The notes beneath the pieces were generated by a model. It was not told the DNA's origin, did not search any database, and was given only the letters and a program-made list of their open reading frames with translations. From Aphrophora alni (Eukaryota; Arthropoda; Insecta; Hemiptera; Aphrophoridae): 64,000 bases of DNA. The stretch covers positions 85,967,267 through 86,031,266 of the forward strand of contig OY740770.1 of assembly GCA_963513935.1 (NCBI GenBank), written 5' to 3'. This document shows, piece by piece, positions 1-11,013 of the stretch. Each line of letters starts with the position of its first letter. The first letter of the stretch is position 1. The position numbers and the translations under genes were made by a program.

Positions 1-1970
1 AATTGCTAATACTTTAGAATTTCAGATGGAATTTAAACATATTTTTAACCCAAGATTAAACCCGTCAAGGGAATATATATTTCATCTTCTTATTTTAGAA
101 TATAACCTAATTGTTTTTGTAGAAAGTTTACAATTAAAATCAATAGTTAAATAATGTTTTGTTGTTACGTATGTACTTTTGGTGTTATTGTTCTCCACAC
201 AAAAAATACTATAGTTTCATTCCTTTTGACTAATAATTTTAAATTTGATTTCATCGTCTCAAAAACTGTAGTGTGCAAGTTCTATCACAAATAAGGTAGT
301 TACAACCAAAAACCCAATATAACAAATGTCTACACTCTTATCTTTGTGCATTAATGTCTTTTTATATTTAGTTGTCAGATATTGACGTAATTTTATACGT
401 CAGTAGGTAGAATGACGTATAGATTATTCCCAATAATATCTACATGGCTGAATTTATACCAATGAATGGATTTGTTATATTTTTTTATATGGTGCCATAT
501 TACATCTGAAAATAAATCCATACTGTGTTTGTCGATTAAGTAATATAATTTACACTAAGAGATTCGATAAAATTAATTTAAAATTGGAACACTGGAAATT
601 GCCTCTTTGTTTATCCCACATTTCCATATTCAATCAAGCTAGGAATAATAGAGACACATATATAAGAAAATAAGAATTTTACTTATAATGTTGTATTTTG
701 TACAGTTTGTTCGAGGAATGAAGAGTATTCAGTGAATATCATTTAAATCAATCAAACACTGATTTGTTCCCTGTGGACCAAAGTATTTCAATGCATGTAC
801 ATTAAGTCATTGATATTATAGTTTTTGGATTATAAATATTTTTGTTATGTTTAATCAAGTTTTAAAAAACCGTAATCAAGATACAAACTGTTGAATAGAA
901 AATAATTCAAACGTCATATAATCTCTTCTAAACCGATTATTTCATAAATTGAAACTAAGGGTTAGACAGACGTTCTGTCCAGGTTTGTCACAGGTTTTAG
1001 CTGTCTTGTGTCATTTTGTTGTTATGTACACTTAATAAGAAATGTCAGAGACCGAATGCTTGTAGTTAAGAAATGAACCCTCACCTTTTTCTTTCGTTGA
1101 AGAATTTTAACAAACGCGTTATTTCGTTCGGTTATTAAAATGTGAGCTTTTGAGTTTTACAAAATGGAGAGGAGTTGAGGTTGTAAGGACCGGAGCTTAC
1201 CTTTTACAACTACATCTGTGACGATAATTTTTCTTCTTACAAACATTTTCAGCGTCTCTTACAACATAGCTAATCTTTTATAATATACACTACATATTTA
1301 TACATATTTATTGACCTAATAATGTATGAAAGTACATTGATTATTATTACACTTTAAGTTATGAGGCCATACTATATGGAGCTTACAGTCAAATCTAAAA
1401 ACACCGCATTTATGTTTTTCAGTGACTAATAATTTATTCAGTAAACTATTTGCTCTTACATCTACATGAGTTCTATGAATTTGTGTTCCTTATGAGTTAT
1501 GCATCAATCCGTCAGTTGAAGTTTAGTACAAGAATTAATATAATTAATATAATTAATAAAATAATTAGTCCGAGATTAATACAAGAAATTGTTCCATTTA
1601 GATGAAGATATTTAGAAAAATCTTGATTGTTTTATAGTAAGCCTATACTATATTTTATGTCTTTAAAACACACAATAAACACCAAAAAACATACCACAGA
1701 TTGCATGAAGCTTAAAAAAGGGCTTTTGTAATTGTGTGTTAGATATTGTCCTCTCCACATCACAGAAATAGATCTTTCAATTCCGTTTGAACGATATTAT
1801 AAATATAATCGCCCCCCTGTCAAAACTATTTTGATTAAAAGCAACTGTTTGTGACTTATTTCCTCTGTTGTTAAAATCTGAAAACCCTTTTCTGTTATCA
1901 TCGCTTACAAAAAGATCATGAAATGAAACTCCTAGACCTCGAATACTCTAATAGTGTCAAGGTCGGGTGA
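1..1970. other. AT-rich intergenic sequence, no gene seen
   Basis: No reading frame or recognisable repeat stands out. The only pattern noted is a cluster of three TGACGT or ACGTCA cores between about 383 and 420. Confidence 0.5.
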
Positions 1971-1974
1971 GAGA

Positions 1975-2090
1975 CCTGATAGGAAAGATAAAAAGAAAGA
2001 GATTTAACCCAAGACTACATTAAGAAAGGTGTAGATCCAGCTACAGTCCTTGAGTCCTCCACACCCGCATTCACTATAAGAGAGCCCCTA
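1975..2090 (+). repeat. Dispersed repeat block D, copy 1
   Basis: An A/G-rich stretch leads into the shared phrase AAGGTGTAGATCCA, followed by CCTTGAG and a CACTATAA motif. The same order recurs at 15371-15490. Between the two, similarity is patchy and both copies look old. No coding potential is evident. D lies upstream of block C in both places, which suggests colinear duplication rather than chance. Confidence 0.5.
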
Positions 2091-3061
2091 TAAGTACCAA
2101 CTGTTGTAATCCCGAAATTAATTAGTAGTTTTTATTTTTGACATTTCAACGTTAACATACATTTTATCAATAAGAAAGTCGGTACCTATTATAACGGTTT
2201 ATTAAGTCACTTCTCTATATTCAACAGATTTGTGTAATAAAAACAACCCGAACTGTTTATATTTATAGCAGAGGGAATCGAAAATGCAGTACATTCCTGA
2301 CCGTCACGTGCCTTCCGTTAACCAGACACTTTACCTCTCATGCTACTGTTCACGTTGCTCGAATTTCTATATTTTTCTCAAGAACTGTTGATCCGATTTT
2401 CATGCTGTTTTCTGTTTTATATATGTACGTTATCTGGTTAGACTTTATTCTATGTTTGATTGGAATTGTTTCAAGCAATGTACATTTGTCTGTTTTAAAT
2501 GTATTACTTATTTAAAAGTTTATTTACAAGTCAATGAATTAATACATTTTCTTCAGAGGTTTTAATATTATAAGTGATTTTAGTATGACGCCGCCATAGA
2601 ACACAACTCGGGAGAATATAGCTATAACTTGCGCGATCAACGATGGGCTTCCAACTTTATGAATATAATCCACTTTTTACGAAATCTGTTTTACCTGTTG
2701 TGACTGACGGACGTACTTGCCAATAATATAGTTGTTTCTTAACGTTTGTTTTTTAATTTGTATGCTTTCATCGTTATAGGGAGCCATTTGTCTATTTTTA
2801 CGTTGCGTTTTAAAAGTAATCGGGCAATTAGTTAGTTTAGATTTAGTTATAGTATTGTTTTATATGTTTGAAATATAATATAGCCTAGCATGCAGTGGGC
2901 GAAACCGAGGGCAAACGAGTTTCTTATAAATATCTATATGGATATACACAAGTCAATTACCTGCTAACATAATCTATATGTAGACAATGATCACAACTTA
3001 TTTTATGTTCTGTTATCATGATACTAAATATATTAACTTTATTTCAAATATAGAAATTAAC
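2091..3061. other. AT-rich intergenic sequence
   Basis: I see no gene, RNA gene or clear repeat here beyond short A/T runs. Confidence 0.5.
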
Positions 3062-3374
3062 TAAACAGATATTGTTTTAACGTTTTACTTAACGTCATAA
3101 ATTGAATTATTTTCAAAAAAAGGTGTACTAATAATAATCTACTTTTTTTGTATTAAAATATATCATTTTCATGTTTGTATTTGGTTGATTTTTATTTTAT
3201 TTTTGTTCTACATTTAGGTAAACAGATATTGTTTTAACGTTTTACCTAACGTCATAAATTGAATTATTTTCAAAAAAGGTGTAATAATAATAATCTACTT
3301 TTTTGTATTAAAATATATCATTTCTATGTTTGTATTTGTTTGATTTTTCTTTTCTTTTTGTTCTACATTTAGGT
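3062..3374 (+). repeat. Tandem duplication, about 157-bp unit x2
   Basis: TAAACAGATATTGTTTTAAC begins at 3062 and again at 3219, and the two units stay aligned to about 3374 with a few substitutions and one- or two-base indels in A and T runs. The unit ends in a CTACATTTAGGT motif. It is a two-copy local duplication, not an array. Confidence 0.9.
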
Positions 3375-5290
3375 TAGATTATGTTTGTTATTTTATATAG
3401 TTTTTATTATTTATAAGTACAGTACTATTTAAAACTCTTGTTATGTTTTATTATGTGGTTCAGATGTATATTTATTTTGTATTGGATTGTGATAAATAAC
3501 TAGATAACTCATACAAATGGAAGTATATTGAATACGTTCACATTCATCTCAGGAACAACATAGAGTACGGTTAAAATGAAAAAAAAAATATATATCTTTG
3601 CTTAATTAAGGAATTCATAAATAAAGTGGCCATGAGGTAAAACCATTCGCATTAGGCAATATTTGAATAAAATAAGTTGCAATTTTTTACTCTTGGTTTT
3701 ATAACTTCATGTTTAAATTTGTAATTGAGGAAAAAGCTTGAACTAACATTTATATTATTGCAACAATTTATTAATAATCATATAAATTGTTAAGATGATG
3801 TAGGACTACGTCCATTAAATAGTTATTATTTAAAATGTTATTTGCTTCAAATAAGGGGAAAATATTGATTAATGTTTATAATTATCTGAAGTTAAAATAT
3901 TTAAATTTCAATTAAAAGTAAAATAATATACGTACATACATTTTTCACACAGTGTAAGTAATATTAGGTTTTAGCAATTATCATTCACGGAACGATTCTA
4001 CTAAAAAATATGATTCAATAGCAATCGTAACACAATTTTTATAAAAATAAAACACATCGTTACATAATATTAAAGTATATATTTAAAAAATGTTTATCCT
4101 AAGCAGCGTAAAAAGTTAAAGGTTTTCTCTTAAAACTACAAAAATAAAGTTTAAAAAGTTGAACTTCTTTAGTTTTTCGTTGTGTAGAAAAATATCCTTC
4201 AAGTCTTCGTTTAAAATAGTTCGTCAAATTTATTTACGTGATTGCTCATAACAAGTGTAAATTAATTAAATACCTTGTTTCTAACAACTCATGTTTCAAT
4301 ATTATTATTAATAATTTCAAAATCAGTTTGAGAATTTTTCTTTCGAAGATCTTGTACAACTTTAAGTTCTACATGTAATAATAAACGAGTGGTTTTGTAC
4401 GATTCGAAATAATTGAGTTATCGCTAGAAACTTTTTTTTACTGTATAGCTCTAATTTTAAAAAAACTGTATATTACCTAGATTTAGTTATAAGATATGTT
4501 GTAGTAATTTTTGTAACTATTAAAGATATAATAATAAAAATAATAACATGGACATTTACCAAGACTGTATTACTATAAAGAGTCAAGAGAAAAACCAATA
4601 TTTATTAATTAATATATAATATCAAATGAAATTACTTACTTACGGTATTATTGGTCAAGTTTTTCACGAACCGACTACATAATGTTTATTTTGCATCAAT
4701 AAACAATATAGATTCAGCTTAGTTGCGTGGGAATAGCGTGTTTAGTTTATTCAACATATAATTCGGTTTAAAAAAATTATAAAGGTTAGAAATAGTGACC
4801 AAGATGCTTAAATTAATGTTTCCCTTGGCTCACCACAGATTAATAATTGACAATGGTAATGTTTTCATTCAATATTATGCTGTGTTACTGTGGTTAATTG
4901 CGTATTAATACCAGGGGGAGAGGTGTTCGAGACTCTATACAAATTTCACAGGCTAACTTGTCTGTGACAATTAGAGCCATGGCATTGACTGGGGTATGAG
5001 AAACACTAAAATAATCAATATACCAATTCTTAAAATTCCTGATAAGACTAACTAAGTACACGATTACCAAGCCCTTCCAGATTAATCTTAACTGTGAGGA
5101 GAAAGATTGAGAGATAGGCAAATCAGGGGACCTGAAGTGATACATATATAACGTACATATTCTGAGGTGTACGGGATAATATCAGAACTGGAACGTTCTA
5201 TTTCCCCTGAATCGATATTCCGCAGTTGTATAAAGATATTCTTTGGAATTGATTGTTATGTTCGGGAAAATCTGAATGGGAATACAATAA
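3375..5290. other. AT-rich intergenic sequence
   Basis: Nothing recognisable. An 83-codon minus-strand frame at 4894-5145 lies in a slightly less AT-rich patch but shows no known motif. Confidence 0.45.
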
Positions 5291-5447
5291 AACCTGGTTT
5301 CACGTTTATAGTGAGTGTTAGTTAGCGATCAAAACACTTTCAAAAACCAACATAAAGTCAAACTTAGTTTGGGAATACCTGTCCAAACCTTAACTCCTTG
5401 TCCAGTAAAAGCGTATAACTTTGGTTTGAGTACCGGGACACAATAGT

Positions 5448-5675
5448 GTGGAGGGCAATAATCAGACAGATATGCCAGCTAATATTGGATCTGCAACCAA
5501 TCTTATGGGACATGAACTGGTAGTTAATGCCAGTGTGCTATGCAAGGACAGTCATCAACCAGTGATTAGAATAAATCACCAGGGAAGTTGGAACAGTCTT
5601 TCAGAGCATCATCTCAGCAAATTAGTAATGAATGGATTCATGCTTGCTGGATCTAGTGGCATAGCACTAATCTAG
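5448..5675 (+). other. Unassigned 75-codon ORF in a GC-richer island
   Basis: The frame starts MEGNNQTDMPANIG and ends at a TAG before 5680. Its composition is less AT-biased than the flanks, and an AATAAAA signal lies about 130 bp after the stop, near 5800. I recognise no domain. It could be a decayed exon, a processed-gene fragment or chance, since frames of this length are expected in a window this size. Confidence 0.15.
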
Positions 5676-5929
5676 AGCAGCAGGCGAATATTTAGGAGGA
5701 CTAAAATGACACAATAAGTATAGATGGATATAACAGAACAGTGTATCCTCAGTATATCACTGTAAAGTAATGTAGCCTGAAAAACTTTAATAAAATGAAT
5801 TGTTGTATTCAATACACCAACATTTGGACATTGTTTTTGCAACATTATTCATTAGTTCTTTTGGAAGGAGAATAATAATTGTTAAACATTTTTATTTCTC
5901 CCAAATGCAATAAATTAATCCAAAGTTTT

Positions 5930-6125
5930 GAGGCTTAGACAGAGATGTAAGTTGGATTTAAGGTTGAACTTTGATCGCCTCAAGAAATCTTCTCGTTATA
6001 CATTCAAATAGCTTCAAGGCCTTCTATTTCGTATTTAGTGTCGAAGCGATCCTGAATACTTTATAGAAGTTTGATCCATTACTCCATTACTCCGTTACTT
6101 TATTTTAAATCAACTGTTTAAGTGT
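5930..6125 (+). repeat. Dispersed repeat block C, copy 1
   Basis: About 190 bp closely matches 17454-17642. The best part runs through AGAGATGTAAGTTGGATTTA and CTTCTCGTTATACATTCAAA with only scattered differences. The tail degrades through a CCATTACT repeat. No open frame is shared. C sits between D and A in both duplicated tracts. Confidence 0.8.
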
Positions 6126-6840
6126 TTTCTAAATTTAAAAATGTCTAAAGTAACAATTATTTTAATTTTGACATTGCTAAATTCCATCTTCAGACTCAAT
6201 GGGTAGAAGGGGTTCTATTGCGAATGTTTAATCATTCTTTTCCAAAAACATTTTTTAAATTTCGTTTTTAAAATTACTACTTGAAATTTGTGTAAAAATT
6301 TTAAAAACACAAAACCTAATATGTAAATGTTATCCTTCTGCAGCATTTACTTCCTATGAATCGTCAAGGAAAAAAATTATTTTAATTAACATCTGATAAA
6401 ATGTAAGTTTTAAAATTACGAGTTTAAAATTATTGTATTTGCTGTATATAAACCTAAAATCTGTCACGAAACTCTATCCTTTTTGTTTAACTATCAAATT
6501 TATCACTTAGTTAGTATTATGAAATATTACAGAGTTTTTAAAATATATTTAGAAATCAACCACGGGGCAAGGGGAAACACAAACCAAAAGTGAAAGGAGT
6601 GGATCTGTTAGAAGTAAATAAAATTTTTTCATTAATTTTGATTTTTGTTATTATGACCACATTGGACCCTTTTAAGAAAAGAAAAGACATGTAATTGAAA
6701 TATAATTATAATTTTGTTTGCGTGTTAATATCTATACTTGTATTTTAGATATGTAGGGTACACTAATTTAAGTTATTCATTTTCATTACTGTTACAAAGA
6801 ATAAAGATACTGATGTTTGCTCTGCAAGGGGCTTGCAGTA
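6126..6840. other. AT-rich spacer between blocks C and A
   Basis: No gene or repeat recognised. Confidence 0.45.
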
Positions 6841-7095
6841 ATGAATATTTGAAGGAACGATAGAGGGTTGAAAAATAATTAAAACAATTATTTGTTGTGG
6901 TGAAGAGTGTGAGTTTAATCTCCTCTTGCATTACTGTGGGGTCAATGTCCAGCCTGAATTCTAGATGTGGAAGTTTCGGTTCGAGGTAAAACATCCAATA
7001 TTTACTTTGCATAACGACTATATAATTTAAAATCCAGATTTTTATTCATGAGTGATCAAAGTGAAATAATGGAGTAATTTTATTATAACGTTATC
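6841..7095 (+). repeat. Paralogous block A, copy 1
   Basis: This block shares an ordered series of motifs with 20464-20800 and 29808-30110: GAATATTTGAAGG, AGAGGGTTGA, AACAATTATTTGTT, GTGAGTTTA, ACTGTGGGGT and AAACATCC, then TTTAAAAT. It is the most diverged of the three copies. A 79-codon minus-strand frame here is not preserved in the others, so coding seems unlikely. Confidence 0.75.
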
Positions 7096-7737
7096 AAGGT
7101 ATTTATTAGTGGAGTGTCTTGTCTTTAACGTAGATAAAACCCTTCAAGGCGCTGATGTGAAGAGATCTTTGAATTATTATGTATTTAGGTCTAAATAAGG
7201 TGAATGGTAATTCTATAGATTACTCTAAACAAAAACTATGCAAATTGAATGACATAATGACATAGTAAAAGTGCACATTTTTGCCATTCAATAATATTTA
7301 CTAAAACTTATGTGGAATTCAAGCCATCACAGAACTCGTTAAAAGTTACAATGAGAAGTATAATCCAAATAATTAATCTAATTAATTGATGTTTTAATTG
7401 AAGTACTTTCTGATCTATTCAAAACTATATAAATTTACTGTCTTTTTTTGTATCGAACACGTGTTTATTTTACATGTGCTATACATGAATATAAGTATCC
7501 TATTTAACCTACCAAATATAGATGTTACCACATTACTTTGTGTACTTGTTATCTACAGATAGTCTTCGTTAACGGTCAAAACGATAATAAATTTATCTGT
7601 TTTTATTTCAATAAACTTTACAAAATAATCTATTAAATATTTATTCTATATTTAGTTTACAATGAGATAAACGATTATCACAGCTAATATTTACTCATTA
7701 TAAAGTGAAGCACTAACGGTGAATGATACTGCTAGAA

Positions 7738-7835
7738 ATGCAACTTTGCCAGAAGCCATCTTCTATTTTCCCTGTATACAATTCAAGTAACTTCCGATAT
7801 TGATATTTCATACTCAACGTTACCTCACCCGACTC
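7738..7835 (+). repeat. Paralogous block B, copy 1
   Basis: A 32-bp run at 7740-7771, starting GCAACTTTGCCAGAAG, is identical at 30261-30292. Weaker similarity continues through a TTGATATT and an AACATTACC-like segment. B follows A by about 0.9 kb here and 0.4 kb in the other tract. Confidence 0.8.
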
Positions 7836-8523
7836 TATTCCCGCATCAAGAATTTCTATTTTATTTATTTTTTAATTGACATTTCCAGAGATTTAAAACA
7901 AATTTGTATAAATACTCTAATAAATTCAAATAAAACACAAACAAATTCTTTTGTAAAGTTTTACAATTATTAAGTCTAGCCTACCATGTTTTCGCCAGTT
8001 GCGGCATTGACGAGGCTTATACAAAACTAAATAACCTAAAAAGAAATATTTTATAACATTTTGAGACCAAGCCTGTAGTTAGGGTAATGGAACCTGTAGT
8101 CAGATAACCCAGTAAGTTATAAACTATTTTTACAAAGAATTTGTGTGTGTTTTATTTGGATAACATGGAATTTTATCAAGTACTGTCAATATAAACACTT
8201 TGATAAATACAATTTATTTGTTTATGTAATGTAATGTAATGTGATTTTATAGTAGTCACTAATTATGTCATATAGTAGCTGACTTCATTTTTATTTTATG
8301 AAAACTATTCATATTAAGAAATCGAAAATAATCTATCGCCTTATGAAATTTACATCACTATAATATTATACTGTGTTTTAACATGTTTTTATTAACTCGC
8401 ATTCTTGTCTGTCTGTTATTCAGTTCAGTACAAATTTTGCAATCAATTTTAAACTAACTTCTCGGTTAGCTAGATAGAGACTTAAAACTTTAAACATAGC
8501 TCAGAAATGGATGTCAATGCATT

Positions 8524-8878
8524 ATGAACGCGCTTTCTTGTCTGCCCGTCAATCGGAAGTATAAGACACCAGTTATAGTTGACGCATTGACCGGTGTAGC
8601 GGTACTACTTGGTGGAACAACGATACACGCCTTACTTAAATTACCAGTTCAGAAAGATGGGAAAATGGTAGGCAATTTGGGACGACTCAAAAAAAAGGTC
8701 TTGCGAAATCAGTGGAAGGACATGGAATTCCTGTTCATCGATCAGATTTTCATGGTTCCATACGGAATGTTTGCATGATCGATTCCAGATTGCGACAACT
8801 GAAAAGGAAGGAAAACGAACCATTCGGTGGGAACAAAATTATTGTTTTTTGAGATTTGTTAATGCATCGAGATGTTTA
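8524..8878 (+). pseudogene. Helitron/Pif1-type DNA helicase fragment, frameshifted
   Basis: The translated frame resembles the helicase of Helitron elements and related Pif1 family proteins, SF1B 5'-3' DNA helicases. Residues 22-42 carry TGVAVLLGGTTIHALLKLPV, which corresponds to the post-Walker A TGVAA...TIH motif. Residues 70-79 (LFIDQIFMVP) correspond to the Walker B IDEISMV motif with the catalytic Glu changed to Gln and Ser to Phe. After PYGMF one base appears missing. The adjacent frame from 8775 continues MIDSRLRQLKRKENEPFGG, as the family expects, then hits TGA at 8850 where a Gly of the FGDLMQLPP motif would stand. No Walker A, Rep nuclease or C-terminal half was found. It is a dead, truncated fragment that abuts a foldback MITE. 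A host PIF1 pseudogene is less likely but not excluded. Confidence 0.78.
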
Positions 8879-8950
8879 AAACCGATTGGAAATTTCACAA
8901 ATACAAGACTAGAAACCAGGAAATCATTATTAATTGTTGTTGTTTTTCTA

Positions 8951-9386
8951 AACCACATTTTTAAAACGGACTAAAAGGTATAAAATAATCTCTTGTAGCC
9001 CATACTGATTTAACCCCATACAGATTATCATGAAAATTTGAGATTGTGAATTTTTAATAGCTATGAAAATACCTGTAAGATGTAAGACGAAAAACATGTG
9101 GCGCATGCAATAAGAGTATAGGTAACAGCTGTCGTTTTTGTTGAGAAACTCTCAAAATTCCTAATGGAGGTCAAATATCTCCTAAGTCAATATATAGAGA
9201 TAATCTTCTATAATCTGTTTCACCCGCCACCCCGTTTTTTTGTTTTGTTTTAAATCTTACAGGTATATTCATAGCTTTTAAAAATTCACAATCACACATT
9301 TTCAGGACAATCTCTATGGGGTTAGGAATCCGTATGGGGCTACAAGAAATTATTTTATACTATAAGTCCGTTTTAAAAACGTGGTA
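8951..9386. mobile_element. Foldback MITE with long imperfect inverted repeats
   Basis: The left arm from ACCACATTTTTAAAACGGAC (8952) and the right arm ending GTCCGTTTTAAAAACGTGG are reverse complements. Pairing continues inward for roughly 145 bp per arm with scattered mismatches, passing CTTGTAGCCC, ATTGTGAATTTTTAA and ACCTGTAAGAT. A loop near 9100-9225 separates the arms. TA dinucleotides flank both ends (8949-8950 and 9387-9388), which would fit a Tc1/mariner-type target duplication, although the terminal base pair is mismatched. There is no coding sequence. It inserted next to, or within, the helicase fragment. Confidence 0.85.
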
Positions 9387-9877
9387 TAAAAAATTATTTA
9401 AATAAATATTACTTTCAAATTACATAGAATGTTAATTATCTGATTTTTGTGTCATTTTACATATCTCCTTTCTTGTGATGTCGACGAAGCTCTTAGGGAC
9501 ACATCTGCATACTTTTTAACTGATGTTGTCCAAGTGTCCGTTAGTTGAATTTGTGTCACTCATTAATTCATAAACGTGTTATTAGATTGATTCAAAATTG
9601 CCAAGATGTGGAGTTCTAGTTGTAAGGAGTATTTGGATTTTAATGGATGCGGTTACGCGATATCTAGGAATGGTGGTCTCCATGGTGCAACATTTTGAAC
9701 TTTAATATTGCGTAAGAGACTTACGATCACTTTAATTTAGATTTTTGTGATCAAACCTCTCCCGCATATTCACAATCTTTATATCTAGCTCAGAGAATAT
9801 AATATCATTAAAAAAAAACTTTCTTTTGTTATATAGCAATGTTGAATCCAAATATAGAAAAAAAAAATACTCTATAC

Positions 9878-10609
9878 CAGGGATTCCCAACCGGTGTTAC
9901 GCGTACCACTGGTGGTACGCGGGAAAGTTTCAGGTGGTACGCGTGAGTGATGTGAGAAACATGCTATTAATAGCTTCTGTATGCATGAGCAGTGAGCACG
10001 CAAACATTACTCAGCTGCTTGTCTCTGAGTGAACACAGCAGCCTTCACGACCAGTGACAAAATAAACTCCTTCGAGAGAAAGTTGGTCTTGTTTTGTTCA
10101 CAAATACAGGAGGAGAATTTATCTGCATTTCCCACTCTATCATCATTTTTTGAAGAAAATAAAATATCTCCAATACCAGACGTGGTTGCAGATATCATTG
10201 TTCACTTGGAAGGCCTTCAAAATAGCTTTACGAAGTATTTCTCTAAAGATTATTGAAAAGTGGACTGGATCAGAAATCTTTTTTCGGGACCTCACAAAAA
10301 TGAATTGGAACTAAAAGAAAGTTTTATCGATCTTACAGAAGATAGTTCCATGAAAGATTATTTTAAAGAGAAATCTTTAATTAACTTCTGGATAGGATGT
10401 AAAACGGAGTACCCTTTGATCAAGCTCTGTTATTTTTGATGCCATTTGTTACGAGTTACTTGTGTGAGAGTGGATTTTATGAACTCTTGTATATAAAAAA
10501 TAAACATAGAAGCAGAATAAGTGTTGAAGAGGTCATAAGAGTGAAGATAAGTTCCATTACTCCTAATGTTGATATTTTAATCACAGGCAAAGAACAAGTT
10601 TCGCACTAA
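9878..10609 (+). mobile_element. Internally deleted hAT transposon remnant, ZBED5/FAM200-like transposase
   Basis: CAGGGATTCCCAACCGGTG at 9878-9896 followed by repeated GGTACGCG motifs is the terminal sequence typical of many animal hAT elements. Coding homology begins only about 150 bp later. One frame runs 10029-10253, passes an in-frame TGA (10254-10256), continues VDWIRNLFSG, KDYFKEKSLINFW and KTEYPLI, then shifts frame near 10425. It ends with LMPFVTSYLCESGF, YIKNKHRSR, RVKISSITP and a stop at 10607-10609. This C-terminal part is the hAT dimerisation region of the ZBED5/SCAND3/FAM200 transposase group. The BED finger and most of the DDE domain are absent. No matching 3' terminal inverted repeat was found before the AT microsatellite at 10732, so the right end is lost or unrecognised. 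Confidence 0.85.
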
Positions 10610-10729
10610 AGACTATTAAAGTATATTTTGTATGATGATTTTTTGCTGAGTTAGTACTAATTTTTAATTTGTATGTTTTTAGACCTATGGGTAATAAATA
10701 AAACTCTAAATTAATACCATTTTAATACC

Positions 10730-10731
<2 letters not shown>

Positions 10732-10810
<79 letters not shown>
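10732..10810. repeat. (TA)n microsatellite
   Basis: About 79 bp of TA with one TTTA interruption, ending where the left arm of the next hairpin begins. Confidence 0.95.
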
Positions 10811-10812
<2 letters not shown>

Positions 10813-10889
10813 GTCAGGTTCTTCCAGATATATTTAATAATATCGTCCAGAAAATTTCACTTAAAAATATACGTCAGATAAATATGCGT

Positions 10890-10939
<50 letters not shown>

Positions 10940-11013
10940 TTACACAAACATTTTATTTTAAAGTGACAATTTTCTGGACGATATTATTAAATATATCTGG
11001 AAGAACCTGACAT
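10811..11013. repeat. Inverted repeat, 55-bp arms around a TG/TA microsatellite loop
   Basis: The left arm 10811-10865 starts ATGTCAGGTTCTTCCAGATA and the right arm 10958-11013 ends TATCTGGAAGAACCTGACAT. They are reverse complements apart from two single-base indels near the loop. The loop contains GTGTATGTGTG and about 40 bp of TA. It could be a small MITE that carries or seeded microsatellite DNA, or a palindrome formed by template switching. Confidence 0.92.

Noticed and set aside
5448..5675. 75-codon ORF as a confirmed gene
   Set aside because: No homology recognised and length compatible with chance. It is kept only as an unassigned feature.
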